Source: Symbiodinium kawagutii
Lineage: Eukaryota; Sar; Dinophyceae; Suessiales; Symbiodiniaceae
DNA: 64,000 bases
Direction of reading: 5' to 3'
Assembly (NCBI GenBank): GCA_009767595.1
Contig: VSDK01000742.1
Coordinates: 47,602-111,601 of the forward strand
Shown here: in pieces, positions 21,788 to 33,389 of the stretch
Layout of the letters: each line of letters starts with the position of its first letter
How positions within the stretch are numbered: the stretch's first letter is position 1
Notes under the pieces: generated by a model
Told to the model about the DNA's origin: nothing
The model's input: the letters and a program-made list of their open reading frames with translations, nothing else
Databases searched by the model: none
Made by a program: the position numbers and the translations under genes

Positions 21788-23944
21788 TCACAAGGTACTG
21801 ATCATCATGGGTTGAATCGTGACATCATTCCAATACTTGTCACGGTACGAACGTGCCCAACGGAACTTGCGAAGACTGGTCCCAATGGCGACGCGGTCCA
21901 GTCTCTGATAGAAATCCTTGCCGAAGGTCAAAGTTTGCAGGGTACTCGGCAAGATGACCCGATCCAAGCTCTGATTGAAACTGTTTCCAAAAGTCAAAGT
22001 TTGCAGGTTGATCGGCAAGGTGACCCCATCCAAGCTCTGGTCGAAATGTTGTCCAAAAGTCAAAGTTTGCAGGTTGCCCGGCAAAGTGACCCCATCCAGG
22101 CTATGGTTGAACTCGCCACCAAAAGTCAAAGTTCGCAGGGTATTCGGCAGGATGACCGCATACAGGCTCTGGTTGAACTCGCCACCAAAAGTCAAAGTTC
22201 GCAGGCTACTCGGCAAGATGACCCGATCCAAGCTCTGATTGAAACGTTGTCCAAAAGTCAAGGTTTGCAGGTTGCTTGGCAAGGTGACCCCATCCAAGCT
22301 CTGATTGAAGCAGTGTCCAAAAGTCAAAACTTGCAGGTTGCTTGGCAAGGCAACCCGATCCAAGTTCTGATTGAACTTGACACCAAAAGTCAAAGTTTGC
22401 AGGTTGCCCGGCAAAGTGACCCCATCCAGGCTCTGGTTGAACTCGCCACCAAAAGTCAAAGTTTGCAGGTTGCTGGGCAAGGTGACTCCATCTAGGCTCT
22501 GATTAAACTTGACACCAAAAGTCAAAGTGTGCAAGTTGCCCGGCAAAGTGACCCCATCCAGGCTCTGGTTGAACTTGACAAGAATCAAGGTTTGCAGGTT
22601 GATTGGCAAGGCGACTCGATCCAGGCTCTGATTGAAGCTGCCACCAGAAAGTTGCGGCAGTTCACTAGCAAGAGTCAAAGCTTGCAGGTTGCTCGGCCAG
22701 TTGACCCGATTCAGGCTCTGGTTGAACTTCCCCCCCAAAGTCAAAGTTTGAAGGTTGCTCGGCAAGGTGACTCCATCCAAGCTCTGGTTGAACTCTGCAC
22801 CAAAAATCAAAGTTTGAAGGTTGCTCGGCAAGGTGACTCCATCCAAGCTCTGGTTGAACTCTGCACCAAAAATCAAAGTTTGAAGGTTGCTCGGCAAGGT
22901 GACGCCATCCAAGCTCTGGTTGAACTCTGCACCAAAAATCAAAGTTTGCAGGTTGCTTGGCAATGTGACCCGATCCAGGCTCTTGTTAAAATGATAATCA
23001 AAAGTCAGAGTTTGCAAGTTGCTCGGCAAAGTGACTTTGTCCAAGCTCTGATTGAAACGGTTTCCAAAAGCCAAAATCCGAAGGTTACTCGGAAAAATTA
23101 CCTCATTCAAGCTCTGATTGAAACTGTTTCCAAAAGTCAAAGTATGCAGGTTGATCGGCAAGGTGACCACATCCAAGCTCTGGTTGAAACATTGTCCAAA
23201 GCTCAAAGTGTGCAGGTTGCTCGGCAAGGCAACCCGATCCAAGCTCTGGTTGAACTCATCACCAAAAGTCAAAGTTTGCAGGTTGCCCGGCAAAGTGACC
23301 CTATCCAGGCTTTGGTTGAACTCGCCACCAAAAGTCAAAGTTTGCAGGTTGCTGGGCAAGGTGACTCCATCTAGGCTCTGATTGAACTTGACACCAAAAG
23401 TCAAAGTTTGCAGGTTGCTTGGCAACGTGATCCCATCCAAGCTCTGATTGAAACGTTGTCCAAATGTCAAAGCTTGCAAGTTGCTCGGCAAGGTGACCCC
23501 ATACACACTGCGGTCGAAGTCATCGCCAAGCTTCAGGGTATTGAGTGTTGCAGGAAGATTGCGTAGGCAATTTGTTGATGACATTCCTGCTATCTGCGTC
23601 ACCCCCTCCAACGCTGTCTCTTCCTTCTGTTCTCCCATGACAAATCTGGATGCATCAAAAAGATCTGTGGGAACATAGGTGCAGGAGAATGTTGCAGTTC
23701 CATCCGTGATGCCTTGCTCTTGCAATGTTTGGCGCAACATCAGGGGTGAAGCAAGGTGGTGTAGAGTTGGCTTTGCACCTCTCCTCGGCAGTTGCCTGGA
23801 AGCCATCTGGACCACTTGCCTTCCCAGTGTGGAAGGGCAAAGGCTCAAAATACATCCTTCACCATTCAAACAGAACACATGAAGTTCGATTTGCCGGTTG
23901 CTGTCACCACATGGAGGCTGGCCATATTGCCTGCCGGAGGCCAT
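21788..23944 (-). CDS. Ubiquitin-like domain + FNIP-repeat protein, intronless, 718 aa
   Basis: Continuous ORF from ATG (23944-23942) to TGA (21790-21788). Residues about 18-92 look like a ubiquitin-type fold: the LHVFCLNGEG hairpin and the TLQEQGITDGT turn resemble the ubiquitin-like modules found at the N-terminus of many dinoflagellate repeat proteins. From residue 143 to near 690 there are about 25 copies of a 22-residue FNIP/leucine-rich-type unit of the form FNQSLDGVTLPSNLQTLTFG plus two residues. Units 10 and 11 are identical in protein, and one spacer (ELPQLSGGS) interrupts the array. The C-terminus (RKFRWARSYRDKYW) is non-repetitive. FNIP repeats form extended protein-binding surfaces; partner and role are unknown. 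The repeat is exactly 66 nt, so array length can change without a frame change. The absence of introns, in contrast to neighbouring genes, suggests a retroposed origin. No recognisable promoter was seen. Confidence 0.9.
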   Translation of the reverse strand: MASGRQYGQPPCGDSNRQIELHVFCLNGEGCILSLCPSTLGRQVVQMASRQLPRRGAKPTLHHLASPLMLRQTLQEQGITDGTATFSCTYVPTDLFDASRFVMGEQKEETALEGVTQIAGMSSTNCLRNLPATLNTLKLGDDFDRSVYGVTLPSNLQALTFGQRFNQSLDGITLPSNLQTLTFGVKFNQSLDGVTLPSNLQTLTFGGEFNQSLDRVTLPGNLQTLTFGDEFNQSLDRVALPSNLHTLSFGQCFNQSLDVVTLPINLHTLTFGNSFNQSLNEVIFPSNLRILAFGNRFNQSLDKVTLPSNLQTLTFDYHFNKSLDRVTLPSNLQTLIFGAEFNQSLDGVTLPSNLQTLIFGAEFNQSLDGVTLPSNLQTLIFGAEFNQSLDGVTLPSNLQTLTLGGKFNQSLNRVNWPSNLQALTLASELPQLSGGSFNQSLDRVALPINLQTLILVKFNQSLDGVTLPGNLHTLTFGVKFNQSLDGVTLPSNLQTLTFGGEFNQSLDGVTLPGNLQTLTFGVKFNQNLDRVALPSNLQVLTFGHCFNQSLDGVTLPSNLQTLTFGQRFNQSLDRVILPSSLRTLTFGGEFNQSLYAVILPNTLRTLTFGGEFNHSLDGVTLPGNLQTLTFGQHFDQSLDGVTLPINLQTLTFGNSFNQSLDRVILPSTLQTLTFGKDFYQRLDRVAIGTSLRKFRWARSYRDKYWNDVTIQPMMISTL

Positions 23945-24589
23945 GAAGAAACCAACGTGACCGAAGCCCGCCTATAGTCACATTTTTGAGCATTCCTGGA
24001 ACTACATGAAAGCAAACAGTCACCAGCTGAGAGTATCATAAAACTGCACTTTTCCCTCAGGTTAGGTTGCAAAACGATGGCAAACACCAATACTTGATGG
24101 TGATTTCTGCCACCAAAGAAATGAGACAAGGCCAGATCATGCTGTTGAAAATGACTGCAATGAAACAGGGAAATGACAAAACGATGATCTGGATTCAACA
24201 CCATCGGTAAAAAGAACACAGCAAATAGAACAACAATGCGAACGCCAAACACCAAACTCCAGCAAACACCAACTCTTCGTGTTGATAGGCAGCGCTATCA
24301 TGGAATCAACGCCTTGGTACTGCCGAAAATGTGGCCTTCCACCCAATTTGTTTATCGGTTTCATCCCTGAATGCATTCAGTGACGTTGGTATCGCTCCAG
24401 GGTGCTGAGATGCTACTTCTTCGCTTGGAGCCAGCACCTGAAGCGACTTGACTACCACCACTTGAAAGAACGTCCGGGCTACCGCTATAGGCTGTAGCTA
24501 ACTTGGGCAGCCTTTGTCCGTAACTTGTAGCGAACTTCTAGTGCATATTTTCGCTTTCCTATGCTGATTCCTGCATTGCTGCCCTGTAG

Positions 24590-24690
24590 CATTTGCCAAA
24601 GCCCCGCCCCAGTCGATGGTCACTTTTGTTGCCGGCGGCAGTTCTGTCACGAGGGAGTACCCGGGGCACCAAGGGTTTTCGCAGTGTAAA
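24590..24690 (-). CDS. Candidate exon (YSLVTELPPATKVTIDWGGA)
   Basis: Minus-strand coding-like stretch in a GC-rich patch upstream of the FNIP gene. Splice borders are not convincing and no family is recognised. Confidence 0.25.
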
Positions 24691-24699
24691 TCCAACAGA

Positions 24700-25790
24700 T
24701 GGACGGCTGTTGAAAGCTCTAATTTCCAATCCCAGCAACCTCTGGTAAGCCCTGGTTATAACGACTCATACACGACATATGACATATCCCCCAAAAAGAC
24801 GTGGTCAAGCTTCCCGGAAAGTGGTGGTTTCCGACTCTGAAATGCTCCAACTTTCCAGTGACCAAAGACAAAACTTTGATGGACATTGCTTGGTGAGTTG
24901 ATACAAGACTTTGCTCATTAGCAATAGTGTATTGTCTGCTTTGGAGGCTTGAAACTGTCCGGTAGTTGAAATTGTTTGAGCTATTCTTTTAAGTCTACCA
25001 TTGAGCAGTGAATTTTGGGGATGTTGATAATCACACCTATTGCAACGGCGGTTGATACGGGACAAGAACAGGGCATCATGGTTCCGGTGATAAATGCAAT
25101 GAGAAGCTCCAATGGGTTACCTTTACAACCACAATTGACCACAGTGTTTATGATGGACCATTTTGGAGGTAGATTCTGATGCACCTGAAGCTTGTCAATC
25201 ATAGTAAGCCAGAAACAGCTAGTGATTTCCCTTCAGATAGCCCCCTTCGCCTTGATAAGCATCATTGTTGGTGCTTGTTGTCCCTTTTAGCCCTCGCCAA
25301 CCATCCTCTTGTTGCTTATCATTCCCTATTATCAACCATCATTCACGTCTAGCAGTTCAGCATCATTGAGAGACTAGAAGTACAACAATCTTTTACTGAC
25401 CTACATGAATGCACACAAAAATGATGTGCTCAAAAACCTGTAAAATACCATGGGCACATGATTCGCAACGACTTTCCCAAAATGTATTTCCCAATGTAAC
25501 TAAGACAAATCATTGAAATCGCAACGACTTTCCAAGTTGGGAGTACATCCAATCAGTAGCAACCATTAGCCATCTCAGTGAAGATTCTTATCCCCTGCTA
25601 TTAGCAATCAGGCTGACAACGATCACTGCACTCCCCGAAGTGCCCTACGGGTCCACGGGACACACCCGTGGTTGCCGGTTGCTATGGTACATGGCACCCT
25701 CCATGGTTCGGGGTGTCACTGTTGGGTTGGCATTATTGTAGTTAGTTGGGTTTTCATGTATCATAAGACTTTGGATCTTGTCAAAGGAGC
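24700..25790. other. No gene recognised
   Basis: Includes a short perfect hairpin, CCACGGG-ACACA-CCCGTGG, near 25656. Confidence 0.5.
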
Positions 25791-25794
25791 ATAT

Positions 25795-25899
25795 GGGTGT
25801 TTCTCAAAATAGGGGGTCCCCCAGTTATCATCTGTTTATCAACCATATATTTTAGTAAACCAACCATTTTTTGGGATCTCCTATATTGAAAAACCACCA
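25795..25899 (+). mobile_element. Family A element
   Basis: GGGTGTTTCTCAAAATAGGGG to CCTATATTGAAAAACCACC; ATAT on both flanks. Confidence 0.85.
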
Positions 25900-26940
25900 T
25901 ATCCCGGTATCTCTCCTGTAAACCAACTGGTTCAATATATTGTTATAGATCCCAACCATCGGGGTTATACACCGTGATGTTTTATCCCAACTAGTTCATG
26001 TTAGTCAGCTCACAGGATGCACCAGGATGTACTAGTTTATGTTGTCATGAAATGAATATGTGTTGTTTTGGATTTGTGTATAATTCAGGCATTCCCGTTA
26101 AACATGGTGGAATACCTCCCCAACGAGGCGTCCTTGTTTTGGATCGGTGTTGGAGGAACTTCCAGTTGTGGACAATTCCACGACTTTAGCTGGCCAGTGT
26201 CCCCAATGATTGATCTCCCATGAGCTATGAGCTAAACGATGATGACGAATGCGTATGGTCCCAATTGCTGATTCTTCTTGGTGGATGTCCGAAATGTTGC
26301 TGATTCTTGTTGGTCCTCATTCTCTGTTCTGAGTTGGTGTTGGTTGTTGAGTCCTTTCCAACTATTTCAGAATTCTTAGCTGTTCCCGTAGTTGACTATG
26401 TTTGGCTGTTGTTCTCCAGTGTTGTTGGCTATCATTTCCTTTGGGTTATTATTGCCACGATATCCCCATATCCCCTTTGGTATCCTAGGTTTTTTGTTCC
26501 ATCTGGTTCCTTAATAGCCGATGAAATAGAGTGATGGGTGATTTTTCTATTTCCCAATGATGTTGCTTATTGCGTTGTTTATTGACTCAGACTCTTTCAG
26601 TTGCTATTTCGCCCATTGACGAGGAACTATGATCCCACTAATGATCTTAGTCATTCTCAACCACGGTGCATAGCCAACAAATTCTGAATCATGACTGACC
26701 ATTAATAACCATTATCAATAGTAAGCATTGTCAATAACCATTTTGATTCAACCATGTTTTATAACCGACCAAACCTGTTCAAACAGTATCACTAACCATT
26801 AATAACCTGATGACCATTCATAACCGACAATAACAAACAACCATCATCCATCATCATCCATCATGTACTCATGTCCATTGTCAATCACCAACATTGGATC
26901 GCCGTTTCAACCAGCTGAGTTTCGTCAGGTGAGGGTCCCA
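25900..26940. other. No gene recognised
   Basis: Short ORFs only; ATAACCATTAATAACC-type words from 26700. Confidence 0.55.
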
Positions 26941-26941
26941 G

Positions 26942-27045
26942 GCTGCGGCGCTACGGCACTCAGAATTCTGCGGCCCAGTCGTGTTCCGAAGCGGCGGTGG
27001 AGATCTCGCGGTCGAAGGGAAACCTGAGGGCGGCAAACACAAGGA
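26942..27045. CDS. Candidate exon, strand unresolved
   Basis: GC-rich island. Plus: CCCAG acceptor, frame LRRYGTQNSAAQSCSEAAVE. Minus: CCCTCAG acceptor near 27028, frames FPFDREISTAASEHDW or VSLRPRDLHRRFGTRLG. All look codon-like; no family recognised. Confidence 0.35.
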
Positions 27046-27539
27046 GAAGGATGACATGTGCCACTAGTAGTCACCTATAGTTTCTGGTTAGTAGTCATAG
27101 TTCGATGATGAGCTACCAGGCTAACCAATGCTTGTTAATTAATGGAGTTTAATTTCAAACCATTTGCCAATCACTATATACTAGCGAAAAGTAACAAACC
27201 ACCAACTAGTATAGTTTGCATGTATGGTCTACATGTTTGGTTTAACAACTATTTTTGGTCAGACTCATAGCCTGGCTCAACTATGGTTAATTCAGTTGTA
27301 AACCTAATTGTAACCTGTTGGAAATGGTTTCACAACTATAGGTCAGTACGAATAAGTGTTGGTTTTCAATCTATCAGAGTTGTTAATCATGGTTTTCGTT
27401 CAAGCCTATGATAGGTTTGAGCACTAGCTGTTAAGGATATGATTCACTAAGTTCTGGTTGGTTGCAAATAGTTGTGACGAATTGTTAATGTTTTAAACTA
27501 GTCGACAATAGGTTTAGCTACTACTAGCAGTATCCCTCC

Positions 27540-27706
27540 TAGTTCTACCACGACTCTCACTACTACTACTCTTACTGCTGCTGCTGCTACTACTGCTACT
27601 ACTGCTACTACTGCTGCTACAACTACAACTACAACTACAACTACTACTAGTACTACTACAACAACAACAACTACTACTACTACTACTGCTACTACTACTA
27701 CTACTG

Positions 27707-27779
<73 letters not shown>

Positions 27780-27803
27780 CAACCCTGCTGCTGCTGCTGC
27801 TGC
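27540..27803. repeat. (ACT)n / (TGC)n compound microsatellite
   Basis: More than 250 bases of ACT triplets with ACA and GCT variants. It produces a poly-Val ORF on minus that is not a gene. Confidence 0.92.
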
Positions 27804-28111
27804 TTCTTCCTTATATAGTCTCGTTACTGCATAGTGTCTAAGGACGCCATTATTTTCATTTGGTTGAACATGGTTAAAATATAAACTAAAACAGCTTAAC
27901 TCATCATGGTTGATAATTTCGGCTACCACATGTAACCAAGGAATGGATCCGAATGGTTGATCACTTCCATCTTAGGATGGTAGCATTGTGTCGTAACATG
28001 GCTATACATGTCATTGATTATCATTGACCATATTCATCAACATGATCATCGTGATGACTGTTAACACTCTGGAAGCATGATTAAGACGGCTGGAACCCCA
28101 CATGATCATAT

Positions 28112-28290
28112 GGGTGTTTCTGAAGTCATAGGTACCTCTAGTTATTATCCAGTTTATTAAACATCAACTAGTAATCAACCCACCACTTTTGGGGTTCCCA
28201 ATTTAAAGAAACCACCATACCTTCATGGATTATAAGTCATTTATAGTAATAACATGTCATAAACCAACCATAATTTTGGGGTCCCCAAAC
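28112..28290 (+). mobile_element. Family A element followed by a partial second copy
   Basis: First copy ends in AAAGAAACCACC near 28217; a core fragment (AGTCATTTATAGTAATAAC, AAACCAACCATAATTTTGGGG) follows to about 28290. Confidence 0.75.
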
Positions 28291-28339
28291 TGGCTGGGTC
28301 AAACCCACCAGTTGGTGAACCATTAAGCAGCCATTGATT

Positions 28340-28435
28340 CACCATCGCACCCCCCCGCCAACCACAACGGGACGCCCGACAGCTCCAGGTCGCTGGCACC
28401 GCTCACCTCGAGGGATTTCATGACGGGTTGGAGAT
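28340..28435. CDS. Candidate exon, strand unresolved
   Basis: Minus frame MKSLEVSGASDLELSGVPLW starts at an ATG and includes GAG followed by GTGAGC, a strong donor. Plus frame QPQRDARQLQ has a GT donor after CAG. GC-rich island between two family A elements and AT-rich sequence. Confidence 0.33.
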
Positions 28436-28984
28436 GGGAAGTCGTTGATTACTTGGCGAAATGATACGCTAAATGGTTACTATAGATGGTTATATATTGG
28501 GTTATAAATGGTTATAAATGGTTATTACTTGGGAATCGTTTATTACTATAGATGGTTATGCATGGGTTATAGAGATTACTTGGCATTTTTAGGTTAAGCA
28601 AGTAGTTTAAACTTATTATTACAATAATTCAGCATGGATTTCATGCCTACAACGTCTTATGCTAGCCAAAGCCCTGAGATATATAGATTTAAACCAATGA
28701 GCAGGTTTTGATCTATATAGCAGGTTATTTATACATGTTTAAATCACCAATCATCACCATTATCACATTGATGGATCTGGGCAATTTTACGCGCAACCCG
28801 CCTGTTCGCCCACAGGGCAAGCAACCATTATTCAACCATCACATCCACAACAATGATTCAACCATTATTCAACCACCATTCAACCATTATTCAAGCACAT
28901 CAACCAAGCAGCATCAATTATGAAAGCACCGTTTCTGGTTCAATCGAAGTACCAGTCACTTTCAACCATTCGGCTTGGTCCAAA

Positions 28985-29200
28985 GCAATGGTGCACCCGC
29001 AAGTCACACCGGTGGTCTCCCGATAACGCTCCGGAACTTACATGGTAAGCACCAACATGGCGCCATGGACAAAGCCACGCCCTGTACGGCTTCAACCTCG
29101 CAATCACTGCGGGCCTGTGGAGCGAATCCTTCATCTGACGTGCCGGGGTTGGCCGAGACCTCGCTCGAAAAACCCATGGCCGGCGGGCGTCAGGTGCTCT
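28985..29200. CDS. Candidate exon(s), strand unresolved
   Basis: Plus frame contains SLRACGANPSSDVPGLAETS and ends at CAG/GTGCTC; the minus frame beginning AMGFSSEVSANPGTSDEGF is equally protein-like. GC-rich, flanked by AT-rich repeats. Confidence 0.35.
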
Positions 29201-29517
29201 GCTGCCGCCGTACCAACCAACCATCCCAAAGACCAATTAACAAATATTTGGATGGTTGGTACCACCAATTTGGGTGGTAATAACAAATGTGTGATAACAC
29301 ATTTGTTTAGTAATCACAACCAACCATAACCATCCCACCAGTAATGAGTCATAACGCATTTGTTTGACAATTGATTATTAAGAATGGTTGAGAATCAAAT
29401 ATGAGGGTTCAGTGGCGGGTGAAAGTCATGGTGTTTTTTGGTATTAGATAATGCTTTACACACACACATTTGTTTACTCATTCATCAACGTTTTTTTCAA
29501 GCATTTGCTACGGATTT

Positions 29518-29625
29518 GGTAGTTTCTCAAAACAGGGGTACCCCCCAACTTTTCCAACATCAATTATTACATATAGTAATCAAAAAACATGTTTTTTGAA
29601 TCCCCTGTGGCTTGAGAAACCACCT
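29518..29625 (+). mobile_element. Family A element
   Basis: GGTAGTTTCTCAAAACAGGGG to GTGGCTTGAGAAACCACC. Confidence 0.82.
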
Positions 29626-29861
29626 CGACAAATAGCTTACTGTACCCCCAAGTCACTGTTGATGGCTATCAATGCTATCAGGTCGGATGGTTAGTAGGTA
29701 CCATCATGGCTATAGATAAACCCATATGGACAAACCACCCAGCCACAAGTGTTGACTTTCTTCCCGCTAAAGCTGTTTACATCCCCAAAGCCAGGACCGG
29801 TTGCTAGTCTGAGTTTCTCTACAGTAGGTTGCTGTTATCCCTCATTTCAACCAATAACATA

Positions 29862-29987
29862 CATGGCTAAGGGTCAATATTAACCATCCAAAAAATGAAA
29901 TGGATAGGTGCACATCCACACAAGGACTAGATTGGTCATTGATGGGATGTTTTTGCTGAGGCACCGGGTATTGACCCACAGCCACAT
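29862..29987 (-). mobile_element. Family B element, diverged core
   Basis: CATGGCTAAGGGTCAATATT to GGTATTGACCCACAGCCACAT. Confidence 0.78.
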
Positions 29988-30217
29988 TGGCAATTATTGA
30001 CCATCACTTTGTAATCATTGCCAGCCAATATTGAATGGCGGGGAACCATAAGTTAGTAACTACGCATAGTCAGCTGGTACTCTTGTTACTATCAGGTAGC
30101 ATTACCATGGTTGATATAGACCCAGCTCACCATATGATTGGTATATGATGGCACCCAATTTGATTGCCGGTGACTAACCACTACTATCCACTGGTCGCTT
30201 GGTATGATCTGAGACCC

Positions 30218-30325
30218 AGTGCCATCACATCGCTGGGGTGCCGGCAATGGGAGGTTCCAAGTTGCGACCCAACAGCCTCGCCGCAGCGGGGGGATGTCTT
30301 CCCTACGTCGGAATGTCTATGAGTC
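30218..30325. CDS. Candidate exon, strand unresolved
   Basis: Plus: CCCAG acceptor, frame PSHRWGAGNGRFQVATQQ, CTGAG/GTGTCT donor. Minus: GTAG acceptor, frame EDIPPLRRGCWVATWNLPLP. One strand must be a shadow. Confidence 0.33.
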
Positions 30326-30458
30326 GTCCCTGAGGTGTCTTTCCTCGGCATGCTTTACAATTATCCAAAGGGATCCAAGGGGTAAAGAGCTGGACACTTG
30401 GATGATACTCCTCACCATGATCCTCCTCCAAGTGGTAAAGAGTTGGATGATTCAAAAA

Positions 30459-30563
30459 GGTGTTTCTTAAAACAGGGAATTCCCAAGTTTTGGTTGGAAT
30501 TCATGACTATTAAAATGGTTAATCCACTGGCTGATGACTGGGGCACTCCTATGAGAAACCATC
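30459..30563. mobile_element. Family A element, degenerate
   Basis: GGTGTTTCTTAAAACAGGG and ATGAGAAACCATC survive; the core is diverged. Confidence 0.6.
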
Positions 30564-30569
30564 AGATGA

Positions 30570-30935
30570 GAAGCAATCCCCTGGGGAATCAGCTGCAACA
30601 GGAATGGATAGATGGGCACCCTAAACGCTTGATGGCAACAGCCAGTTCCGGAGCTTCTGAACATGTCTGCGGAGAAAACGTAGAGTACACGTTGAAACAA
30701 CTCAACCCATTTTGAATATTAACATAATCATCTAGAGCATGATCGAATCCCGTCATCTAACTGCGTAACTGCCAGGTGACTGCCGTTTGAAAGAGCCTAG
30801 TGTAGGTGTCTAGTCCGATGCAGCTCAAATGAATCTGCTGCACGGATCTGGATTTATGAGATAGATGGATGAACTCATGGCCGATTCTTCATGGCTTTGG
30901 TGAGCCTGTAATTTAAGATGTTTGAGCACATATAC

Positions 30936-30966
<31 letters not shown>

Positions 30967-31200
30967 CAGATTATATGTTATAGAATGCAACCAACACAAT
31001 GCAACCCATCACACAATGAGTTCAATGAATTAATGATCGCAGCAGGCTGTTTTGTAGCTATCACAGTCTGTTCTGTAGCTAATCCTCGGCAAAGGCAAAC
31101 AATCAGCAAAGGGAAGAAATCCGAACCACCTGGCATCAAACAGCTCCAAATTGAATTGGCATAGAATTTCTTCTGTCAACGGTAATTCGGTAATTCCTTG
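30570..31200. other. No gene recognised
   Basis: Contains the TA repeat at 30.9 kb. Confidence 0.5.
30928..30968. repeat. TA/CATA microsatellite
   Basis: ACATATA and TATATA units. Confidence 0.85.
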
Positions 31201-31552
31201 AACATGAAACTTATCACGACCATCGAATCCACATCGACATCTGGCCTGTTCTCAGCGACCTTGGTAGAACTCCAACCTTTAGCAGTTCTACAATAACGAT
31301 GATCATTCCCAAAAATGCAAAAATCCTAAGGGCCGGGCCTTGCTGGGAACAGCCATAACATGTAGGAGTGGTCAAAAGCGATGTAAGGAGCTCGTATTGA
31401 TCCATCAAAAGTCCCATGCGTACCGGGCACAAGAACTCGCTTCTGCACAAAAACTGAGTTCTGCTAAGAATGATTCACGTGGTCCGTCAGCCGCGGAGGG
31501 AAGCATAGGATTTTCCTGGCCGTCAGTTCGAAGAACTTCATCCGCCATTTAA
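31200..31552 (-). other. Possible continuation of the broken membrane/protease ORF
   Basis: Below the stop near 31538 another minus frame stays open (DEVLRTDGQENP onward, ending at TGA near 31400), and a further frame (31450-31214) contains a hydrophobic stretch, FLGMIIVIVELL. These may be decayed remnants of the same coding region or chance ORFs; no motif settles it. Confidence 0.2.
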
Positions 31553-33389
31553 ATCCGAGCCCAAAGAACTTAATCCTCCATTCAGTTTATTGTCGGGCAT
31601 TCGGGGACGGTTGAACAAGTCCACAAGCGCAGAATGCCGCTGCTGCGTGACTCCTTCAAGGAGCCTCACGATGGCTTGGGTATGATCGGCGTTCAGCTTC
31701 TTCAAGTGAACATGTGGAGACACTCCCTCTTTGAGGGTGGCCGCCACAGCATGGAGATTTGGCACAATGCCAAGATGAACTGCATGTCCGGTGACATTTC
31801 CTGGGAGCATGAGAGTACAGGCGCTGCCGCTATTGCTTGATTTGCACGCTCCGAACTGAGAGCGCAGGACGAAATTACAGTCCCCCGCAGTTGGAAGAGA
31901 GACCGTAAACTTCGCGTCCACTCCGTGTGAAGTGTGCGCGATGATTCTGCCACGGGTGTCACGGTTCAGCTTGACCGCGGGTCCGAAGCTTTTGTCTGTT
32001 GCCATGTAGGTGACGCCGTCCGTGAACCCTGAAATTGGGCACGAGGAGGCGGTTGGAACCGTTTCCACCTTGGCCTGGTAGACTTGAGAGTCAATCACCA
32101 CGTGGAAAGTTTCGCCCTTAAGAGGGGCAAGAGCTCAGAATTCGCGCCGCGCAGGGAGTGTGACGAAGTCAAGAAATGAGCCATCCAGTGCGCAGCACCG
32201 CGAGACTACCAAGCCTGCTTGACGCAGCACTGCAAACACCTTGGAGCGGTTGACTGTGTCAACGAAGGTCTGACGCACATCCTGCCCGATCCCTTTGGCG
32301 ACAGCGGGAACAATAGTGCCGATCAAGTCCGGTTCTGTTCCATCGATGGAAGCCTGGAGATCGAATGCGATGGCGCTCAAGGCGTCATCAAGCTTGGCAT
32401 TTTGAGCTTTTGAAACCACAACTCCTTGGCGCCACTGCGCAATGGAAGAGTGCTTGGCGGTGGAGTGAGGGATTGGATTCCTGGTGACGAAAGACCAGGC
32501 ATGCGCGGCTTGATCCTTGGCAAAAGTAAACGCATGGTTTTCTTGCTCTGGTTCGGGCTCAGGCATTTCCGGCTTGTGGCCAGCCGGCGTTGGAACGCCG
32601 GAGGGAGCTGTGAGAATTTGGTCCAGAGCTTGCTTGTTGGTGCGTTGAGCTTCTGCCGCTCGCGTAGACACTGGAGCCCCCTGAACCGGACCATAAATCA
32701 GCTTCTAAAAATGAAGCCACCACAAACATGGTGAAGTTCAGGAAGACCAAAATTGTGAAAATGCCGGAATGACGGGGTTTCTTTGAACGATATTGCGACC
32801 CCACGTCTCCAATTGCGGCCAGCACTGAAGTCATCAAGCGCAATTCGGGGTTTTGAGATGTGCTCAAGATACGATATGGCGATTCTCCTGAGAATGCCAA
32901 GGCCATCGTCACGATAGCTCCGTACCTGATCAGGATGGCAATGAAGACAGCCACAATGACGATGGCCCCTTCTTGTGACGCTGGGGCATCGCTGGCGGGG
33001 TAAACTGCAGCCAGCAGCTCGTACCAAGCAACTATGTCTACCGGAGCAAACATTGCTGCGTGTACTCTCCCAACAACATTGCGCCTGGAAAAGTCAACCG
33101 GTCCTGCGAGGTATAAAAATAGAACCATCATTGGCCCTACCAGAGCCGAGGTGGCAAACACCTCAGCGAACCCCAGAGCTGCGCATCCCACCAGGATGGC
33201 TAGCAAAGCCACGTAGCCATTTGATCCCGTAAGGGAGACCCCTACAGCGAGAAGCGCCACAACTCCTCCAGCCAACTCCTGTGGAGAGGGACGCAATACA
33301 GTTGAGTCCCAGAAACTCCTGGCCAGCAAGACGCAGGTAATCACGCCACTCACAGTGACGTCTCGCAGTGAGCCGTAAGAGTAGCAATA
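31538..33389 (-). pseudogene. Broken ORF: polytopic membrane region, then hydrophilic region, then possible serine-protease-like segment (virus-like?)
   Basis: The minus frame from 33389 encodes about six hydrophobic segments down to about 32702. The reading then has to change frame near 32700 (into the frame open from 32704) and runs to an in-frame TGA at 32137-32135; the same frame continues to 31538. So one shifted frame and one stop break an otherwise continuous coding region of about 600 residues. The last part contains SSNSGSA followed about 18 residues later by GHAVHLG, which resembles the nucleophile and substrate-pocket motifs of viral chymotrypsin-like proteases; possible His (HTSHG) and Asp (GDCNFVL) lie upstream, but too close for a standard fold. 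A membrane block followed by a protease is the order seen in polyproteins of several positive-strand RNA virus groups, so an old viral insert is one explanation; a decayed host membrane-protein gene is another. The source family is not recognised. Confidence 0.45.

Noticed and set aside
21812..23374. Long plus-strand ORFs antisense to the FNIP gene
   Set aside because: The 66-nt period is a multiple of three, so an antisense frame stays open by repetition. The sense frame has the domain structure.
27498..27929. 143-codon poly-Val ORF on minus
   Set aside because: Product of the ACT triplet array.
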